Shown in pieces: positions 14,967 to 22,248 of a DNA stretch of 57,222 nucleotides. Below the pieces are notes generated by a model, which had not been told where the DNA came from, made no database searches, and was given only the letters and a program-made list of their open reading frames with translations. Each line of letters starts with the position of its first letter. The stretch's first letter is position 1. This DNA comes from Myxococcota bacterium. GTDB taxonomy: Bacteria > Myxococcota_A > UBA796 > UBA2385. The stretch is from NCBI GenBank assembly GCA_023150805.1, contig JAKLKF010000037.1:1-57222 (forward strand), given 5' to 3'. The position numbers and the translations under genes are program-made.

Positions 14967-17863
14967 GCACGCCCCTGCCCGTCGTGGTCGTCAGCGACCG
15001 CCAGGCCCTGCCCCCCACCCCCGGCCTGCGGATCCTGCTGGACCACGAGTTCCTGGGCGGCACGACCGAGCTGGCCCGCGGCACCCCCGTGGTCAACCTC
15101 TGCGCCGACCGCGGCTACCTGAGCAACGCCTGGTACGTGTCCCTGCTGGCCGAGGCCCGGGGCGGCTGGCCCCTGCCCGAGCCTGCCCTGCTGGAGCAGG
15201 ACCGCGACCGCCGCGCGCTGGACCGCGCCCTGCGGGAGGAGGGGCTCGACGTGCTCGACGTGGCCGAGGTCGGCACCCGCCTGCGCCAGATGGCCCTGGC
15301 CGGCACCCCCCGCGGCGAGGGGCCGCCCGTCGTCGACGACCCCGACTTCCCCGCGCCCCGCGCGCCCAAGCCCGAGGAGCGGCTATCCTTCCGCGTCCTG
15401 GCCGGCCGCCCCTGGCCCGAGGAGGGGCCGGGCCTGGCCCCCAAGCTGCCGCGGCTGGCCCGCAAGATCTTCGCCGCCTGGCCCCTGCCCCTGTGCGAGG
15501 TGGAGCTGGTCCGCGACGGCGGCCGCTGGCGCATCGTCGACCTGCGCCCCCTGTCGCTGGCCGACATCGACGACGCCCAGCGCTACGTGCTGCTCCAGGC
15601 GCTCACCCACCTGCCGGTCAAGGCGCCGGCCGCCGCCGAGGGCATGCCCAGCCTGGCCGTGCTGTGGGACGGCGCGGACGCCTCCTGCGCGTCCACCGCC
15701 GAGACCATGGACAAGCTGGCCAAGGTGGCGCAGAAGCGCGGCCTGCGGGTCGAGCGCATCGGCACCGAGGACCTCGATCGGCTCGGCGAGCACGACGCCC
15801 TGTTCATCCGCATCCTCACCGGCGTCGACCAGCCGGCCTGGCGCTTCGCCAACCGCGCCGAGGCGCTGGGCATGCCGGTCATCGACCACCCCACCGCGAT
15901 CGTGCGCTGCGGCAACAAGGTCTACCTGCACGAGCTGTTGACCCGCGCGAAGATCGCCACCCCCAAGAGCGTGGTCTTCGGCCGCGAGGCCTCGTGGGAG
16001 ACGCTGACGGCGGCCCTGGGCACCCCCGTCATCGTCAAGGTGCCCGACGGGTCCTTCTCGACCGCCGTCTTCAAGGTCGTCGACGAGGCCGACTTCCTGG
16101 CCCGCGTGCCCCCGCTGCTGGAGCGCTCGCCCCTGCTGGTCGCCCAGCAGTACCTGCCCACCACCTTCGACTGGCGCGTCGGCGTGCTGGACTCCAAGGT
16201 CCTGTACACGGCCAAGTACCACATGGTCCCCGGCCACTGGCAGATCCGGGCGCTCAAGGGCAGCTCGGTGCGCTTCGGCCGGGTCGAGGCCGTGCCGAGG
16301 GACAAGGCCCCCGCCGCCGTCAAGCGGCTGGCCATCGCCGCCAGCGAGCTGATCGGCGACGGTTTCTTCGGCGTCGACATCAAGGAGACCGAGCACGGGC
16401 CGGTCATCATCGAGGTCAACGACAACCCCAACCTGGACGTGGGCTACGAGGACGCCGCCGACGGCGACCTGGTCTACGAGGAGCTGGTGCGCTGGTTCCA
16501 GCGGCGCCTGCGCACCGACCTGCCCAAGCCCACCGCGCCCAGGCCCCGCCCCGCCCGGCGCGAGCAGGCGATGGAGCACCTGCGCCGCCCCATCGGCCGC
16601 CGGCCGCCCGAGCAGACCCGGCCCTACAAGGCCTGGGAGGTGACGGGCCTGGAGCTGGAGTACCCCGTCGTCGACCGCGACCTGAACGTCGTCCCCCTGG
16701 TGGAGGAGGCGCTGGCCGCCCTGGCCGGACGCCCCTGCTCCGACGTCGAGCTGGGCCGCGTCGGCTACTCCAACGAGATCGTCGACCACGTGCTGGAGGT
16801 CAAGAACGCCGTCCCGCACCGCTCCCTGCCCCAGGCCGAGGAAGACCTGGTCGAGGGCGTGCGCCGCCTGGCCCTGGTGCTGGACAACCGCTGGCGCGCC
16901 CGGCTGCTGCCCGGCGGCATGCACCCCTGGTTCCGGCCCGAGAAGTCGCGGCTGTGGCGGCGCAGCAACCGCAAGATCTACGAGACCTACGCGCGGCTGT
17001 TCGACGTGCGCAGCCACGGCTGGGCGAACGTGCAGGCCGTGCACGTCAACCTGCCCTTCGGCAGCCCCGAGGAGGCGACGGCGATGATGAACGCCGCCCG
17101 CCTGCTCGTGCCCTACCTGCCGGCGATGGCCGCCAGCTCGCCGCTGGTCGAGGGCGAGCTGACCGGCGCGGTCGACAACCGCGTCACCTGGCTGCTGGGC
17201 CACCAGGCCCGCCTGCCCGAGTCCATGGCCCGGCTGGTGCCCGAGCCCCTGGAGAAGTTCGCCGACTACCGCCGCGACATCCTGGGCCCGATGTACGCCG
17301 CCATCGACCGGCTGCCCGACGCCCAGGCCCTGCGCCACGAGTTCCTCAACGCCCGCGGGGCCGTGTTCAAGGCCAGCCGCGAGTCGATGGAGGTGCGCAT
17401 CCTGGACGTGCAGGAGTGCGTGGCCATGGACGTCGCCCTGGCCTGGTTCACCCGCCGCGCCCTGCGCGACCTGGCCCGCAGCCTGGACGAGCTGCGCCCC
17501 GCCACCCAGCAGGCCCTGGAGGAGGACCTGCTGGTCGTCGCCCGCGACGGCAGCCGCGCCCGGGTCTGGGCGCCGCACCTGCCGCTGGAGCGCTACCGCG
17601 ACGAGCACGGCCGGGTCGAGGCCCGCCACGTCCTGGCCTGGCACCTCGAGCGCATCGACACCCGCGTGCCCGCCGACGAGCAGCGCTACGTCGACCTGTG
17701 CGGCGCCACCATCCAGAACGGCAGCCTGTCCGAGCGCCTGCGCGCCTGGCTGCTGCCCGTCGCCGACCAGGAGGAGGCCTTCACCGAGCGCGCCCGGCGC
17801 ACCTGGATCGAGCTGGCCGACTGCCTGCTGGAGAACCGCCCGTGGGCCGGCCCCCGGACCTGA
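14963..17863 (+). CDS. RLAN/RimK-type ATP-grasp ligase fused to GCS2 carboxylate-amine ligase
   Basis: A 966-residue fusion of two amide-bond-forming enzymes. Residues ~1-110 are the RimK-like N-terminal domain (VVVSDRQ, NLCADRGYLSNAWYVSLLAEA). Residues ~290-520 are an ATP-grasp domain with VIVKVPDGS near 356 and the metal-binding VIIEVNDNPNLD near 482. Residues ~555-960 are a glutamate-cysteine-ligase-2-like domain starting GLELEYPVVD, with MHPWFRPEKS and VQAVHVNLPFG. Both active sites look complete. Iyer, Aravind and colleagues predicted that such fusions make small peptides or modify proteins. The TTG start overlaps the peptidase stop, and the 3' end overlaps the next gene by 22 bases. Confidence 0.85.
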   Translation: MSTPLPVVVVSDRQALPPTPGLRILLDHEFLGGTTELARGTPVVNLCADRGYLSNAWYVSLLAEARGGWPLPEPALLEQDRDRRALDRALREEGLDVLDVAEVGTRLRQMALAGTPRGEGPPVVDDPDFPAPRAPKPEERLSFRVLAGRPWPEEGPGLAPKLPRLARKIFAAWPLPLCEVELVRDGGRWRIVDLRPLSLADIDDAQRYVLLQALTHLPVKAPAAAEGMPSLAVLWDGADASCASTAETMDKLAKVAQKRGLRVERIGTEDLDRLGEHDALFIRILTGVDQPAWRFANRAEALGMPVIDHPTAIVRCGNKVYLHELLTRAKIATPKSVVFGREASWETLTAALGTPVIVKVPDGSFSTAVFKVVDEADFLARVPPLLERSPLLVAQQYLPTTFDWRVGVLDSKVLYTAKYHMVPGHWQIRALKGSSVRFGRVEAVPRDKAPAAVKRLAIAASELIGDGFFGVDIKETEHGPVIIEVNDNPNLDVGYEDAADGDLVYEELVRWFQRRLRTDLPKPTAPRPRPARREQAMEHLRRPIGRRPPEQTRPYKAWEVTGLELEYPVVDRDLNVVPLVEEALAALAGRPCSDVELGRVGYSNEIVDHVLEVKNAVPHRSLPQAEEDLVEGVRRLALVLDNRWRARLLPGGMHPWFRPEKSRLWRRSNRKIYETYARLFDVRSHGWANVQAVHVNLPFGSPEEATAMMNAARLLVPYLPAMAASSPLVEGELTGAVDNRVTWLLGHQARLPESMARLVPEPLEKFADYRRDILGPMYAAIDRLPDAQALRHEFLNARGAVFKASRESMEVRILDVQECVAMDVALAWFTRRALRDLARSLDELRPATQQALEEDLLVVARDGSRARVWAPHLPLERYRDEHGRVEARHVLAWHLERIDTRVPADEQRYVDLCGATIQNGSLSERLRAWLLPVADQEEAFTERARRTWIELADCLLENRPWAGPRT

Positions 17864-18915
17864 GCTGGCGGGCCCTGTTCACCTGCGAGCACGCGTGCAA
17901 CCACGTGCCCGCGGGGGTGGACCTGGGCGTGGCACCGTCCGTCCTGGACAGTCACGTCGCCTGGGACGAGGGGGCGGTCGAGGTGGCCCGCGCCATCGCC
18001 GGGCCGCGCCCCCTGTTCGAGGGACAGGTCAGCCGCCTGGTGTGCGATCTCAACCGGCGCGAGGAGGACCCCGGCGTCATCCCCGCCGTCGCCTTCGGCA
18101 CCCCCGTCCCCGGCAACCAGGCGCTGTCCGTCGCCGCGCGCGAGGCCCGACTGTCCACCTGGCACCGCCCCTGGCGCCAGCAGGTCTTCCGGGCGGTCCA
18201 GGGCGTCGTGGACAGTGGAGCCGCCTGCCTGCACCTGTCCGTCCACAGCTTCACCCCCGTCCTGCACGGCCAGGCGCGCACCGTCCAGGTCGGCGTGCTG
18301 CACGACCCCGCCCGCGCCGGCGACCGCCTGTGGGCCCAGCGCCTGCTCCAGGCCCTGCGGCAGGCCGGCCTGGACGCCCGCCTGGACGAGCCCTATCGGG
18401 GCACCGACGAGGGCTTCACCACCTGGCTGCGCGAGCGCCTGCCCGAGGATCGGTACGCGGGGCTGGAGCTGGAGCTGAACCAGGCCCTGCCCCCCGCCGC
18501 CCGCCTCCAGGTCGCCCGCACCGTGCAGCAAGCGGTGTCAGGCAATACGTTACAATACCTGTTCCACTCCACGGCCCGCCCCCCACCCGGCCACTCCATG
18601 CACCCCGACCCCGCCGCCCAGGACGCCTGCCTGCGCTTCCAGCCCGGTCCCGCCGACCCGGCCTGGCGCCCCGCCCTGGTCGCCGCGCTGCGGGCGCAGG
18701 TGGGCTGGCCGGCGCTGGGCCCCTGCCAGGACGAGACCCTGCAGGTGCTCGCCGTCCAACCCGACGGCGCCCTGCTGCGCGTGGCCGTGCGCTACACCTT
18801 CGACCACGACTTCGCCAGCCAGTACGACAAGACCGAGTCGTGGGAGGCCGAGCTGTGGCTGGACGCCGACGGCCGCGTCGTCCAGGCCGGCTGGCCCGCC
18901 GCCGCCGCACCCTGA
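17842..18915 (+). CDS. N-formylglutamate amidohydrolase-like protein with extra C-terminal domain
   Basis: A 357-residue protein. Residues ~10-240 match the N-formylglutamate amidohydrolase family: CEHACNHVP, DSHVAWDEGA, LVCDLNR and LSVHSF, with the metal-binding His/Asp/Glu set visible. Family members remove formyl or acyl groups from glutamate-like amines. Residues ~252-357 are an extra acidic domain (MHPDPAAQD onward, then VAVRYTFDHDFASQYDKTESWE) that I do not recognise. Between them is a 30-base AT-rich patch with a TTA codon, odd for this genome. GTG at 17842 has GGAG eight bases upstream. A split into two genes with ATG at 18598 is possible, but that ATG has no ribosome binding site. 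Confidence 0.7.
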   Translation: MGRPPDLSWRALFTCEHACNHVPAGVDLGVAPSVLDSHVAWDEGAVEVARAIAGPRPLFEGQVSRLVCDLNRREEDPGVIPAVAFGTPVPGNQALSVAAREARLSTWHRPWRQQVFRAVQGVVDSGAACLHLSVHSFTPVLHGQARTVQVGVLHDPARAGDRLWAQRLLQALRQAGLDARLDEPYRGTDEGFTTWLRERLPEDRYAGLELELNQALPPAARLQVARTVQQAVSGNTLQYLFHSTARPPPGHSMHPDPAAQDACLRFQPGPADPAWRPALVAALRAQVGWPALGPCQDETLQVLAVQPDGALLRVAVRYTFDHDFASQYDKTESWEAELWLDADGRVVQAGWPAAAAP

Positions 18916-18927
18916 GCGGCCCCCTCC

Positions 18928-20226
18928 TCAGCCCTCGTCCTCGCCCCGGGCCCGCTCCCACAGCCGCAGGAACTGCTCGGCCGACCGCTGCATCGGGTCC
19001 AGGTCCAGCCCCGCCTCCTCCAGGCGCTGCCAGTGCTGCGGTAGCAGCCCCGGGTGGGCCAGCCCCACGACGTCCACCTCCAGGGGCGCCTGTGGCAGCG
19101 GCTGGCACCGCCCCGGCCCGTGCATCGGCCGCGAGTGGCTGGTCCAGCCGTTCCAGTCCGAGGACCAGCCCGTCGCCAGGGCCGTGCGCTGGTCCTCGTC
19201 CAGCGTGGACGGATCCAGCCCCGGCGCGCCCAGGATCTCCCCGGCGTGGTCGTGCAGCAGCCGCTGCACGGCCTGGTGGTGGAAGCGGAAGCTGTCCAGC
19301 GTGCCCGGGCACAGCTCCGCCGGGATCGGCAGCGTCGGCTCCACCGGGTCCAGCGCCACCCCGTCCAGGCCCAGGTTGAACGATCCCCCCTGCCGGTAGA
19401 TCTCGACCACCTGCGCCTCGGTGAAGGCCCGCTCGACCTTGGTGATGCTGGCCAGGAAGCCGTGGGTGACGACCGGGGGCATGTCCTGTTCCGCCGTCAG
19501 CTCCAGGGCCTGGGCGGCCGCCTGGGGCGACATGTGGCTCAGGTCGACCAGGATCCCTGCCCGCCCCAGCTCGACCAGCGCCGCCCGCCCGCGCTCCGTC
19601 AGGCCCCGGTCCAGGCCCTTGCGCCGCTTGCGAGCGGCCGCCGGGTTGACCATCCGCCCCAGCAGGCCCGGGTTCAGCGCCGCGCCCCCCAGCTCGTCGT
19701 CGTACAGGTGGATGAGCGTGACCAGCGCCACGCCCTGCGTCGCCCAGAAGGCGGCGTCCTCGGTCCGGGTCAGGATCTGGCGCCCTCCCTCGATGCTGTG
19801 CACCAGCACGATCTTGTCGGTCGAGGTGAGCAGCTCCCGCGCCTGGGCGGGCGAGCGGGCCAGGGCGAAGCGGTCGGGGTGGGCCGCGACGAAGTCCTCG
19901 ACGTAGCGGAGCTGCCGCAGGATGAGCCGCCGGGCCTGCTCGGGGTTGCGGGCCCGCTCGGCCGCCATCGCCGCCGCCAGGAACAGCCGCACGCCGGACC
20001 GCTCCAGGTAGGGTGCGTGCACGGTCTGCCGGAACTGGTGCTTCCAGGTCATCCACGGGTCGCGGTCCCGCAGCCCGCGGCCGAACATCGGCCAGGGCAG
20101 GTGCATCGCGGGGTGGCCCTGCCAGTCGATCTGTCCACGCACCTGGGGGCGCTGGGGCGGTGGATCCGTGCGATCCTGGGCGCGCGCGGCGCCGAGCAGA
20201 GACACCACCAGCGCGGCGCGGATCAC
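18928..20226 (-). CDS. Membrane dipeptidase-like (peptidase M19) exported hydrolase
   Basis: A 432-residue protein with a signal peptide (MIRAALVVSLLGAARA) and a TIM-barrel metallohydrolase of the M19 renal-dipeptidase family. Metal-site candidates are HPAMH near the N-terminus, the Glu of LVHSIEGG, His in LVDLSHMS, His in VVTHGF, and SDWNG late in the barrel. M19 enzymes cleave dipeptides, including D-amino-acid and dehydro-dipeptides. The first motif (HPAMH rather than HxD) differs from the standard family, so the substrate may differ. The GTG start overlaps the stop of the LysR-like gene (GTGA). Cell-wall or ligase-made peptides from nearby genes are plausible substrates; this is inference. 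Confidence 0.8.
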   Translation of the reverse strand: MIRAALVVSLLGAARAQDRTDPPPQRPQVRGQIDWQGHPAMHLPWPMFGRGLRDRDPWMTWKHQFRQTVHAPYLERSGVRLFLAAAMAAERARNPEQARRLILRQLRYVEDFVAAHPDRFALARSPAQARELLTSTDKIVLVHSIEGGRQILTRTEDAAFWATQGVALVTLIHLYDDELGGAALNPGLLGRMVNPAAARKRRKGLDRGLTERGRAALVELGRAGILVDLSHMSPQAAAQALELTAEQDMPPVVTHGFLASITKVERAFTEAQVVEIYRQGGSFNLGLDGVALDPVEPTLPIPAELCPGTLDSFRFHHQAVQRLLHDHAGEILGAPGLDPSTLDEDQRTALATGWSSDWNGWTSHSRPMHGPGRCQPLPQAPLEVDVVGLAHPGLLPQHWQRLEEAGLDLDPMQRSAEQFLRLWERARGEDEG

Positions 20227-20561
20227 CGGGGTCCGTCCCCCCTGGCGGGCGGGGGTGGCGTCTCGTCCTCCGGCGGCGTGGCGCCCTCCGGCGGCGTCGG
20301 CGCGTCCGCCGGCCGGACCTGCGCGGGCAGCCGCGCCACCTCCTCCAGGATCCCCCGCACGCGCGGCAGCAGCGCCCGCCCGGCGTCTGTCAGCTCCATC
20401 CCCCGCGGCGTGCGCAGGAACAGGGCCGCGCCCAGCTCCTCCTCCAGCCCGTGGATGCGCCGGGTCAGCGGCGGCTGGCTGATGTGCAGCCGGCGCGCGG
20501 CGCGCACCACGCCGCCCTCCTCGGCCACGGCGACGAAGGACTGGAGCTGTTCGAGGGACAG
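20223..20561 (-). CDS. LysR-type DNA-binding domain protein lacking an effector domain
   Basis: A 112-residue protein consisting of a LysR helix-turn-helix domain (SLEQLQSFVAVAEEGGV, AARRLHISQPPLTRRI, GLEEELGAALFLRT, LTDAGRALL) followed by a linker helix and a Pro/Glu-rich tail. The roughly 200-residue substrate-binding domain of normal LysR regulators is missing and the stop is in frame, so this is a complete short gene or a stable truncation. The start appears to be CTG at 20561, with GGAGG five bases upstream; no ATG, GTG or TTG fits before the helix-turn-helix. Its stop overlaps the GTG of the M19 dipeptidase gene. It may regulate the operon without a classical ligand. Confidence 0.65.
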   Translation of the reverse strand: MSLEQLQSFVAVAEEGGVVRAARRLHISQPPLTRRIHGLEEELGAALFLRTPRGMELTDAGRALLPRVRGILEEVARLPAQVRPADAPTPPEGATPPEDETPPPPARGDGPR

Positions 20562-20571
20562 GGGAGCCTCC
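20559..20571 (-). promoter_or_regulatory. Ribosome binding site deciding a CTG start
   Basis: On the minus strand GGAGG (20571-20567) is followed five bases later by CTG (20561-20559). LysR proteins typically begin Met-x-Leu-x-x-Leu, and translation from this CTG gives exactly that context. No other start codon lies at usable distance, so a CTG start is the simplest reading. Confidence 0.5.
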
Positions 20572-20623
20572 AGGAGAGCAGGCGGGCCGGCGGTGGACCG
20601 GGTGCGCCTCTGCTCCCGCCCCT

Positions 20624-21385
20624 CTACTCCGCTGCGGCCGCGTCGGGACCCAGCGCCACCGCCAGCGCGGCGACCAGTCGGTCCCGGGTCGCCGCCTGCT
20701 GCCAGGCCGCTGCCTCGTCGGGGTGCCAGGCGTGGTGCGTCTCGATGAGGATCGAGGGCATGGCCGGCCGCCGCAGCAGGCGGATCCGCCGCTCGGGCCG
20801 GTGGCGGTCGACGAAGACGCCCGGGGCGGCGGGGTCGACCGCGTACAGGCCGCCGTAGTCGACCCCGTCGTAGGGCAGGAAGCCCTGGGCGATCATCGCC
20901 GCCGCCACCCGGCGGGCCAGGTCGTGCCGCTCCTCGGCCAGGGGCCCCTCGTCCGACCACAGGACGGCGAAGCCCGGCTCGGCCGGGTTCTGCACGCAGC
21001 TCCGGCCGTCGACCGGGACGGCGACGCCGCTGCCCCGCGCGTCGGAGTGCAGGCTGACGAAGACGTCGGCCCCAAACGCGGCGGCGGCGGCGATGCGCGC
21101 GTCGTACTCCGGGCGCTCGGCGCCCTGGCGCGAGGGCAGCACCTGGAAGCGCCCGGTGCCCTGCAGGCCGGCCACCACGTGGTCGGAGAGGGAGAGCATC
21201 ACGTCCTGCTCGTCCCGGCAGGCGGCGTCCTCGTTCCCCGAGTTGCCGGGTGCCCCGTGGCCGGCGTCGAGGAAGACCCGCACGGGCGGCGGGACCGAGG
21301 CGGCGACGGGCTCGGTCGTGGCCAGGGGATCCTGGGCCAGGGCGGGCAGCAGCAGGGCGAGCAGCAGCAGGGTGAGCCGCATCAT
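20624..21385 (-). CDS. N-acetylmuramoyl-L-alanine amidase (Amidase_3)
   Basis: A 253-residue exported zinc amidase. A signal peptide (MMRLTLLLLALLLPALAQ) precedes the Amidase_3 fold: LDAGHGAPGNSG with the first zinc His, an early Glu in EDAACRDEQ, SLHSDA with the second His, and the catalytic Glu in ILIETHHAWHPDE. It should cut the bond between MurNAc and the peptide stem in the periplasm. Cys pairs may form disulphides. ATG at 21385 was chosen to give a clean signal; a GTG at 21400 would add five residues. The LysR stub and M19 dipeptidase follow on the same strand, forming a wall-peptide set. Confidence 0.85.
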   Translation of the reverse strand: MMRLTLLLLALLLPALAQDPLATTEPVAASVPPPVRVFLDAGHGAPGNSGNEDAACRDEQDVMLSLSDHVVAGLQGTGRFQVLPSRQGAERPEYDARIAAAAAFGADVFVSLHSDARGSGVAVPVDGRSCVQNPAEPGFAVLWSDEGPLAEERHDLARRVAAAMIAQGFLPYDGVDYGGLYAVDPAAPGVFVDRHRPERRIRLLRRPAMPSILIETHHAWHPDEAAAWQQAATRDRLVAALAVALGPDAAAAE

Positions 21386-21444
21386 GGCGGGCTGGGACAC
21401 CGGGGCGCGGGGAGGGTTCGCGGACGAGGGGGGCGGCCCCGGCC

Positions 21445-21459
21445 ATACCCGATCGGTAT
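21445..21459. promoter_or_regulatory. Palindromic site between amidase and methionine aminopeptidase genes
   Basis: ATACC and GGTAT arms separated by five bases, in an AT-richer patch midway between the divergent amidase (start 21385) and map (start 21495) genes. Size and position suit a dimeric repressor operator or overlapping -10 elements. The nearby LysR DNA-binding protein is a possible binder, since LysR sites often have T-N11-A symmetry, but that is a guess. Confidence 0.3.
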
Positions 21460-21494
21460 TCGACGGCGCCCCCTCGCCGCGTCACATCCTGGCC

Positions 21495-22244
21495 ATGTGG
21501 CTGCCCCTGCTGTCCCCCGCCGACCTGCTGCGCCTTCGCCGCGCGGGTCGCGCCGCCGCCGGTACGCTGGCCTTCGTCGGCCGCCAGCTCCGGCCCGGCA
21601 TGACCACCGCCGAGATCGACGCCCTGGTCCGCCGCGACACCGCCCGGCGCGGCGGCCGGCCCAGCCAGCTGGGCTACCACGGCTTCCCGGCGGCGGTCTG
21701 CACCAGCCGGAACGAGGTCGTCTGCCACGGCATCCCCTCGACCGGGGTGGTGCTGCGGGAGGGGGACATCCTCAACGTCGACGTGACCACCGAGCTCGGC
21801 GGCTGGCACGGCGACACCTCGGCGACCTTCTGCATCGGCGCGCCCTCGCCCGAGGCCCGGCACGTGGTCGAGGTGGCCCGCCGCTGCCGGGACGCGGGGG
21901 TCGCGGCCGTGCGCCCCGGGCGACCGCTGGGCGTGGTCGGCGCGGCCATCGAGGCCCTGGCCCGGGCCGAGGGCTGCACGGTGGTGACCGAGGTGGGCGG
22001 CCACGGCATCGGCCGGCAGATGCACCTGCCGCCGCACGTGCACCACGTCGGACCGGCGGACCGGGGTCCGATCCTGCGGCCGGGCCTGGCCTTCACCATC
22101 GAGCCCATGGTGAACCTGGGGGGCGCGGCCGTGAAGACGCTGGCGGACGGCTGGACGGTGGTGACCGTGGACGGATCGCTGTCGGCCCAGTTCGAGCACA
22201 CCGTCGTCGTGACGGCGGATGGGGTCGAGGTGCTGACCCGGTGA
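21495..22244 (+). CDS. map: Type I methionine aminopeptidase
   Basis: A 249-residue cytoplasmic metalloprotease of the usual type I length that removes the first Met from new proteins. All metal ligands are visible in order: Asp in NVDVTTEL, Asp in WHGDTSATF, His in GGHGIGRQMH, Glu in TIEPM and Glu in AQFEHTVVV. The pattern YHGFPAAVCTSRNEVVCHGIP is a family signature. ATG at 21495 gives MWLPLLSPADLLRLRRAG. No N-terminal zinc-finger extension. It is divergent from the amidase gene and nearly touches the convergent patatin gene at its 3' end. Confidence 0.93.
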   Translation: MWLPLLSPADLLRLRRAGRAAAGTLAFVGRQLRPGMTTAEIDALVRRDTARRGGRPSQLGYHGFPAAVCTSRNEVVCHGIPSTGVVLREGDILNVDVTTELGGWHGDTSATFCIGAPSPEARHVVEVARRCRDAGVAAVRPGRPLGVVGAAIEALARAEGCTVVTEVGGHGIGRQMHLPPHVHHVGPADRGPILRPGLAFTIEPMVNLGGAAVKTLADGWTVVTVDGSLSAQFEHTVVVTADGVEVLTR

Positions 22245-22248
22245 ACGG

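Noticed and set aside
18598..18915. A separate small gene starting at ATG 18598
   Set aside because: The frame is continuous with the deformylase-like gene and no ribosome binding site precedes the ATG, so a single fused gene was kept as the main reading.
20223..20561. Pseudogene remnant of a full LysR regulator
   Set aside because: No effector-domain sequence follows in any frame before the coupled dipeptidase gene, and the reading frame with its ribosome binding site is clean, so it was listed as a short intact gene.
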